Made by a program: the position numbers and the translations under genes. 64,000 nt of DNA from Mucilaginibacter sp. 14171R-50 (GTDB lineage: Bacteria; Bacteroidota; Bacteroidia; Sphingobacteriales; Sphingobacteriaceae): positions 2,728,001 through 2,792,000 of the forward strand of contig NZ_CP048115.1 in assembly GCF_010093045.1 (NCBI RefSeq). Direction: 5' to 3'. Under the pieces are notes generated by a model. It ran no database searches. It was not told the DNA's origin and was given only the letters and a program-made list of their open reading frames with translations. Each line of letters begins with the position of its first letter. The first letter of the stretch is position 1. Below are positions 60,051 to 64,000 of this stretch, in pieces.

Positions 60051-60081
60051 AAAAGTCCCGGCTTTCTGGGCCGGGACTTTT
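60051..60081 (-). terminator. Leader terminator upstream of pheA (attenuator hairpin)
   Basis: On the minus strand AAAAGTCCCGGC (60081-60070) pairs over 12 bp with GCCGGGACTTTT (60062-60051) across a 7-base loop, followed by T. It lies between the leader peptide ORF and the pheA start, so it would block pheA unless disrupted. The 5' arm can instead pair with GCCGGGACT at 60121-60113. Confidence 0.85.
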
Positions 60082-60110
60082 CAGTGTTTTGTATGTTTTG
60101 TTAGTACATA

Positions 60111-60176
60111 TCAGTCCCGGCTCTTACTGGTAAAGTAAAAGTAGTAACCATAAAAATATGCACGTTGTGTTGTCAT
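60111..60176 (-). CDS. Phe/Tyr-rich leader peptide of the pheA operon
   Basis: A 21-codon ORF begins ATG at 60176 and ends TGA at 60113-60111. Residues 7-15 read YFYGYYFYF, eight aromatic out of nine, all Phe or Tyr. Its promoter is TTG-N19-TACATTTA just upstream. Codons 19-21 and the stop overlap the sequence GCCGGGACT (60121-60113), which can pair with the 5' arm of the terminator at 60070-60078. A ribosome stalled at the Phe/Tyr codons would leave that segment free and form the antiterminator; a ribosome reaching the stop would mask it and allow termination. This is the E. coli pheL logic, inferred from sequence. Confidence 0.85.
   Translation of the reverse strand: MTTQRAYFYGYYFYFTSKSRD
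60113..60121 (-). promoter_or_regulatory. Antiterminator segment of the pheA attenuator
   Basis: Minus-strand GCCGGGACT is an exact copy of the terminator 3' arm (60059-60054 region, GCCGGGACT) and is fully complementary to AGTCCCGGC in the 5' arm (60078-60070). It overlaps the last codons and stop of the leader ORF. Confidence 0.8.
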
Positions 60177-60190
60177 TGTTTGTTATGCCG

Positions 60191-60220
60191 TAAATGTACA
60201 AGTAAAAATTGTTTTGTCAA
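60191..60220 (-). promoter_or_regulatory. Promoter of the pheA leader transcript
   Basis: TTG (60220-60218), a 19-bp spacer and TACATTTA (60198-60191) match the Bacteroidota form except for the last base of the -7 box. Transcription would start about ten bases before the leader ATG. Confidence 0.65.
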
Positions 60221-60289
60221 TAGATAATTTTATTTTTTGTAAAATAATTAGCCCTAACAGAATTTTATTTGCCAAAATGCTGCTTAAAC

Positions 60290-60955
60290 TTATGTTGCAG
60301 GCTTTGCCGGTACCGGAACAAGCTTGGGTTGGGTAATGCCTTGTTTTTGATACACGTCCTTATTCATCTCAAAATGCATCTCCGACATTTGATTCTGATA
60401 CTCCTCTATGGCTTCTAAGCCCACCTGGTAGCGGCGCTGGTTTACATTGGCGCTATCGGCAAGCGGGCGCGGTATAGCCTGGCATAACTTGGTATTATAG
60501 GTCATTTGTGTGCCGTATACCTGTTTTTTACCTGTGTTCAGGTTCACCCGGTCTGTTAAATAAGCGAAATTTTTGGCGTCACCATTCTTTTTAAGCACCT
60601 CCGGCTTCATAGCCTCCAGCACTTGTTGTTGAAAAGCAGGCCATTTATCGCAGTGTTGTACCATAAGCCAAAAGTTGTTCGATCCTGTTTTTCCCACCTG
60701 ATCAAAACCCGGGTACCCGTACTTTTTAAAAATAGTTTCTAACAGTTGCTGGTGACTGGCAAATACGCTGTCTTTAAACTTGTCCCATTTTTCGCGTGGC
60801 CACTCTTTGTAAACACCTTCGGGTACTTTGGCTGCAATTTGGTCTACCACTACCCATTTGGCAAGGCTATCAGCCAGCGGTTGGTTAAATTTCTTTTGCT
60901 GGGCAAAGCTTACCAGCGTAATGCACATCAGCAATAATGTTAATTTACTTTTCAT
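60290..60955 (-). CDS. Exported DUF6624 protein
   Basis: The 221-residue protein has a signal peptide (LLLMCITLVSFAQ). The mature part has the DUF6624-like text KKYGYPGFDQVGKTGSNNFWLMVQHCDKWPAFQQQVL and AYLTDRVNLNTGKKQVYGTQM. The function of this family is unknown. It lies between aroB and the pheA leader on the same strand, with 91 bp to aroB. An association with aromatic metabolism is not implied by the sequence. Confidence 0.82.
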   Translation of the reverse strand: MKSKLTLLLMCITLVSFAQQKKFNQPLADSLAKWVVVDQIAAKVPEGVYKEWPREKWDKFKDSVFASHQQLLETIFKKYGYPGFDQVGKTGSNNFWLMVQHCDKWPAFQQQVLEAMKPEVLKKNGDAKNFAYLTDRVNLNTGKKQVYGTQMTYNTKLCQAIPRPLADSANVNQRRYQVGLEAIEEYQNQMSEMHFEMNKDVYQKQGITQPKLVPVPAKPAT

Positions 60956-61046
60956 GTATAGGCAAGATAAGAATAATATCCTGGTTTAATAAAACGCAGA
61001 CAAGCTTCGCTGTGTTATAATAGTGCCTTCTAAAAACAGTGGTATT

Positions 61047-62105
61047 TTAAACCGTGGCGTAATACCTTAAACTATCGTAAAGCTCGTCGGCATTGCAAAT
61101 GTTATCAATACTATACCGGCCAATATGCTTAAGCAGGGTGCAATTGATCTGGCCGTTCTGGTTCTTTTTATCCTTAAGCATATGTTCCAACAGGGTAGGG
61201 AAGATGCTTTCGTCAATTTTATATTTTGGATACAAGCCGTTTAACACCTGCGCTATTTCGGTCAGTTCATTATCGGGTAAGCCGATCTTTTTATTTGATA
61301 ACCAGGCCTCGCAGATCATGCCAATGGCAATAGCTTCGCCGTGAGATAGCGGGTCTTCATCGTTCATCAGCGACCAGGTTTCAACTGCGTGGCCAACGGT
61401 ATGGCCAAAATTCAGCGCCTTGCGGATGCCTTTTTCGTGCGGGTCCTCTATCACCACTTCGTTTTTGATCTCGACGGAGCGGTGAACCAGTTGCGCCGAT
61501 GGCTGGCTGAGGTCGCTGGTTTTTAGTTGATCCCAATATGCCGCATCTACAATAAGGCCATGCTTCAGCATTTCGGCAAGGCCCGATAATATCTGGCGGG
61601 CAGGAAGGGTTTTCAGGAAATCCGCATGCATAAACACCGCCTTAGGCTGCGTAAATGTGCCGATGATATTTTTTACGCCATCCAGATCAACCCCCGTTTT
61701 GCCTCCGACCGAGGCATCAACCTGCGATAGCAGGGTAGTGGGTACCTGCACAAAATCTATCCCCCTTTTATAAGTAGATGCAACAAAACCGCCCATATCG
61801 GTAATAACGCCGCCACCCAGGTTTATCATGAGGGCTTTGCGGTCGGCCCCAAAGTCGATCAGCATTTTCCAAATGCCCACGCAAAAATCAATGTTCTTGC
61901 TTTCCTCGCCCGCATTTACTTCAATAATATCAAAGTTATCAAACGCATCAAGCTGTTGCTTTACTATGGGGAGGCAATGTTCGCCTGTATTTTCATCGGT
62001 AAGTATAAACACCCTGGAGTAGTTGCCCTGCTTTACAAAGTTTGCCAGTTGAGTTATGCTATTATCAAAAAAGATAGGGTAGCTGTCGCTTTGGATGGTT
62101 TGCAT
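61047..62105 (-). CDS. aroB: 3-dehydroquinate synthase
   Basis: The 352-residue NAD- and Zn-dependent enzyme cyclises DAHP to dehydroquinate. It shows NLGGGVITDMGGFVASTYKRGI, PTTLLSQVDASVGGKTGVDLDGVKN, GLAEMLKHGLI and the metal ligands in NFGHTVGHAVE. Length is normal. It starts 2 bp after the S4-domain gene and precedes the DUF6624 gene, separated from the pheA cluster. Confidence 0.97.
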   Translation of the reverse strand: MQTIQSDSYPIFFDNSITQLANFVKQGNYSRVFILTDENTGEHCLPIVKQQLDAFDNFDIIEVNAGEESKNIDFCVGIWKMLIDFGADRKALMINLGGGVITDMGGFVASTYKRGIDFVQVPTTLLSQVDASVGGKTGVDLDGVKNIIGTFTQPKAVFMHADFLKTLPARQILSGLAEMLKHGLIVDAAYWDQLKTSDLSQPSAQLVHRSVEIKNEVVIEDPHEKGIRKALNFGHTVGHAVETWSLMNDEDPLSHGEAIAIGMICEAWLSNKKIGLPDNELTEIAQVLNGLYPKYKIDESIFPTLLEHMLKDKKNQNGQINCTLLKHIGRYSIDNICNADELYDSLRYYATV

Positions 62106-62106
62106 G

Positions 62107-62313
62107 TTATATAGCCTTTATCTTTTGGCCCCTGAATTCAACAATATCCCCAGGCTTTACCTTAAGGCGTTTGCGGTAGTCAACGGTGCCGTTGTATACC
62201 ACTTCACCGTGCTCTACAACTATCTGCGCTTCGCCCCCGGTTTGCACAAGGCCGGCTGCCTTAAGCAGTTGTATCATTGGGATATAGTCGCCTTCTACCT
62301 TAAATTCTGTCAT
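62107..62313 (-). CDS. Small S4-domain RNA-binding protein (YbcJ type)
   Basis: The ~68-residue protein is almost entirely one S4 domain: EGDYIPMIQLLKAAGLVQTGGEAQIVVEHGEVVYNG then KLKVKPGDIVEF. Such small proteins bind structured RNA, probably rRNA. The frame is open to 62370, but the ATG at 62313 starts MTEFKVEGDY as in relatives. A TATTTTTG box (62327-62320) ends 6 bases before this ATG, again suggesting a leaderless transcript. The aroB gene follows by one base. Confidence 0.88.
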   Translation of the reverse strand: MTEFKVEGDYIPMIQLLKAAGLVQTGGEAQIVVEHGEVVYNGTVDYRKRLKVKPGDIVEFRGQKIKAI

Positions 62314-62319
62314 GTGTGG

Positions 62320-62327
62320 CAAAAATA
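62320..62327 (-). promoter_or_regulatory. Candidate -7 box beside the S4-protein start
   Basis: TATTTTTG on the minus strand fits TAnnTTTG and lies 6 bases before ATG 62313. The -33 TTG is not clear. With it the S4-aroB-DUF6624 unit would start on a near-leaderless mRNA. Confidence 0.35.
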
Positions 62328-62359
62328 AACTATTCATGGAATAATGAGTTATCATTTTA

Positions 62360-62367
62360 TAATTTTG
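62360..62367 (+). promoter_or_regulatory. Candidate -7 box of the proline dehydrogenase gene
   Basis: TAATTTTG on the plus strand fits TAnnTTTG. It lies 93 bases before ATG 62460, and the leader would contain the inverted repeat at 62397-62451. Confidence 0.35.
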
Positions 62368-62396
62368 CACAATACTTTAAGGGGTTGATAGTTATT

Positions 62397-62451
62397 AGTT
62401 CATGGTTCATAGCAACACATGATGGCTACTATGAACTGTGATCCATGAACT
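62397..62451. repeat. Imperfect inverted repeat of the word gttcat upstream of proline dehydrogenase
   Basis: agttcatgg (62397-62405) pairs exactly with ccatgaact (62443-62451), and ttcatag (62406-62412) with ctatgaa (62429-62435). The arms are themselves repeats of gttcat. Style and placement match the other short-word repeats in the window. Confidence 0.65.
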
Positions 62452-62459
62452 GAAAACAA

Positions 62460-63638
62460 ATGAGTCCAAACGATAAATTATCCTTCGAAAATACCGAGAT
62501 CGCTTTCCGTCATTCATCAAACACCGACCTTAACCGTGCCTACTGGCTGTTCAAGGTCATCAATGTTAATTTTTTGGTTAATATAGGCCCGCCGATAACC
62601 AATTTTGCCGTAAAGATAGGGCTGCCCGTTAAAGGGCTCATAAAGGCCACCATATTTAAGCACTTTTGCGGCGGCGAAACCATTCAGGAATGCGCTAAAA
62701 CTACGCAAAACCTGGCCGACGGCGGCGTTGGGACCATATTGGACTACTCGGTTGAGGGTGAAGACGATGAGAAGGTGTTTGATGCCACCCGCGACGAGAT
62801 CATTCGCACCATTATCACGGCCTCAAAAAGCAAAAATATACCACTTACTGTTTTCAAGGTTACGGGTGTAGGCCGCTTTGGGTTGCTGGAAAAACTCGAC
62901 GAAGGGTTAAAGCTAAGTGTTGATGAACAATTAGAATGGCAAACCGTACAGGATAGAGTGCTGGCCATATGCGAAATGGCACACTCCGAAGGTGTGCCGG
63001 TAATGATAGATGCCGAAGAAAGCTGGATACAAAAAACCATTGATAACCTGGCTTTAAATATGATGCGCTTTTTTAATAAGGAAAAAGCCATTGTATATAA
63101 TACTTATCAATTATACCGCCACGATAAGCTGGCATCGCTGGTAGGCGACCATACGGTTGCCGAAAGCGAGGGATTTATTTTGGGCGCCAAGATAGTACGC
63201 GGCGCTTACATGGAAAAAGAACGCAAACGCGCTGAAGAAAGGGGTTATCCATCGCCCATACAACCTGATAAGGCCGCTACCGACCGAGATTACAACGACG
63301 CGCTGATATACTGCGTTGATAACGTTGCCAATGTTGCGTTTGTGGCCGGTACCCATAACGAAGACAGCTGCCGCCTGCTGGCCGACCTGCTGAACGAGAA
63401 AAAGATAGACCACAAGAACCCGCATGTGTATTTTTCGCAGCTGCTTGGTATGAGCGATAACCTGAGTTTCAACCTGGCCAACGCCAATTATAATGTAGCC
63501 AAATATGTGCCTTACGGGCCTATCAAAGCGGTATTGCCTTATCTTTTCCGTCGCGCGCAGGAGAACACCGCCATTGCCGGTCAGATGAGCAGGGAACTAA
63601 GCCTGATTGTAAAAGAGAAGAAGAGAAGGAACGCTTGA
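62460..63638 (+). CDS. Proline dehydrogenase family protein
   Basis: The 392-residue FAD enzyme oxidises proline to pyrroline-5-carboxylate. It shows TILDYSVEGEDD, VMIDAEESWIQ, GAKIVRGAYMEKERKRAEERGYPSPIQ, FVAGTHNEDS and LLGMSDNLSF, the usual (beta/alpha)8 barrel motifs with the RRAQEN C-terminal end (Arg pair binding proline). It is a stand-alone PRODH; the P5C dehydrogenase is not in the window. The stop codon abuts the convergent DinB stop (TGATCA), with no terminator between. Confidence 0.93.
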   Translation: MSPNDKLSFENTEIAFRHSSNTDLNRAYWLFKVINVNFLVNIGPPITNFAVKIGLPVKGLIKATIFKHFCGGETIQECAKTTQNLADGGVGTILDYSVEGEDDEKVFDATRDEIIRTIITASKSKNIPLTVFKVTGVGRFGLLEKLDEGLKLSVDEQLEWQTVQDRVLAICEMAHSEGVPVMIDAEESWIQKTIDNLALNMMRFFNKEKAIVYNTYQLYRHDKLASLVGDHTVAESEGFILGAKIVRGAYMEKERKRAEERGYPSPIQPDKAATDRDYNDALIYCVDNVANVAFVAGTHNEDSCRLLADLLNEKKIDHKNPHVYFSQLLGMSDNLSFNLANANYNVAKYVPYGPIKAVLPYLFRRAQENTAIAGQMSRELSLIVKEKKRRNA

Positions 63639-64000
63639 TCATTCCCTTATAATGTCGGTGTCTACAGGTGTATAACCAAGTTGCCGGCTCATGTTTATCA
63701 CCTGTCCTTTATGGTGAAATTCGTGTGTAATAACGTGCGTAAATACTTCAAAAGGCGAACGGGTAAGGGTGTTCCCGTCCGGGCGGGTAATAAACATCTG
63801 CTGCTCCGGCGAGTCTTTAAAAGCGTGCAAAAAATCGTTCGTTATCAGGTCTACCTGTTGGTAGGCGTTACGTACCGCCCTTAGGTCACGGTGTTCCTCT
63901 TCACCAAAATAAGGCCGTTGTTGCTGCAGTACACTGTTAGCCAGCCAAAACAGGTAACAATTGGCCACATGCATCAGTTGCGAAACCATGCTCTCATTAT
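63639..64000 (-). CDS. DinB-family protein, 5' end beyond the window
   Basis: At least 116 residues of a DinB-like four-helix protein are visible, with MVSQLMHVANCYLFWL, and the C-terminal ITHEFHHKGQVINMSRQLG holding two of the His ligands. The frame stays open upstream of the Met at 63989 (codons for Asn-Glu-Ser precede it), and family members usually have ~150 residues, so the gene is cut by the window edge. Function is unknown. Confidence 0.85.
   Translation of the reverse strand, partial: NESMVSQLMHVANCYLFWLANSVLQQQRPYFGEEEHRDLRAVRNAYQQVDLITNDFLHAFKDSPEQQMFITRPDGNTLTRSPFEVFTHVITHEFHHKGQVINMSRQLGYTPVDTDIIRE

Noticed and set aside
60035-60289. T-box or metabolite riboswitch upstream of pheA
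   Set aside because: No T-box core sequence or specifier-loop layout is visible, and the leader peptide with overlapping antiterminator explains the terminator fully.
1-64000. CRISPR array, rRNA operon or insertion sequence
   Set aside because: No regularly spaced repeats, rRNA-type sequence or transposase gene was seen anywhere in the window.

Overview
The window reads as chromosomal DNA of a Bacteroidota member, most likely Sphingobacteriaceae (Mucilaginibacter/Pedobacter type). The pointers are a SusC/SusD pair, a UpxY/NusG-like antiterminator in a polysaccharide operon, a fused E1 alpha/beta 2-oxoacid dehydrogenase, a tmRNA whose tag ends ENNYALAA, and repeated promoter boxes of the Bacteroidota form TAnnTTTG with an upstream TTG. 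The genus is inferred.

Layout. (1) 1-2923 (+): the 3' end of a SusC-type TonB-dependent receptor and its SusD-like lipoprotein, closed by a strong bidirectional terminator. (2) 36803-2992 (-): a 32-gene exopolysaccharide locus with almost no intergenic DNA. In transcription order it holds a Wzc-like chain-length/tyrosine kinase, a UpxY-like antiterminator, an AsnB-like amidotransferase, a Wzm/Wzt ABC exporter whose ATPase carries a C-terminal sugar-binding-type domain, a kinase-like/methyltransferase fusion, a second methyltransferase, an FdtA/DegT amino-sugar pair, 20 glycosyltransferases or likely glycosyltransferases, an FkbM methyltransferase, a Wzy-like polymerase and an exosortase. It looks like one ~34-kb transcription unit. 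(3) 37327-38794 (+): a lipid-type set (PmtA-like methyltransferase, small membrane protein, DgkA-type kinase). (4) 38888-42056 (-): an AT-rich accessory block with a two-gene AAA-ATPase plus HKD-like module and an orphan terminase-small-subunit-like protein, lying just 3' of the tmRNA gene. (5) 42804-54390: housekeeping genes (aminotransferase, DUF1573 protein, 2-oxoacid dehydrogenase, symporter, nitroreductase, aspartic protease, two L,D-transpeptidases, DinB protein). (6) 54432-62313 (-): aromatic amino-acid genes pheA, DAHP synthase-chorismate mutase, aroA, aroC and aroB, with a HAD hydrolase, a DUF6624 protein and an S4 RNA-binding protein. (7) 62460-63989: proline dehydrogenase and a partial DinB protein.

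The most striking regulatory signal is upstream of pheA. A 21-codon leader ORF holds the run YFYGYYFYF, and its stop codon overlaps one copy of a sequence repeated in the 3' arm of a terminator just before pheA. This is the complete geometry of a Phe/Tyr ribosome-mediated attenuator. The other leading signals are the kinase-methyltransferase fusion beside Wzt (comparable in logic to WbdD), the AAA/HKD-like pair in foreign-looking DNA, and a family of short-word repeats that has entered coding regions in frame (inside aroA, at the ends of pheA and the aminotransferase gene).
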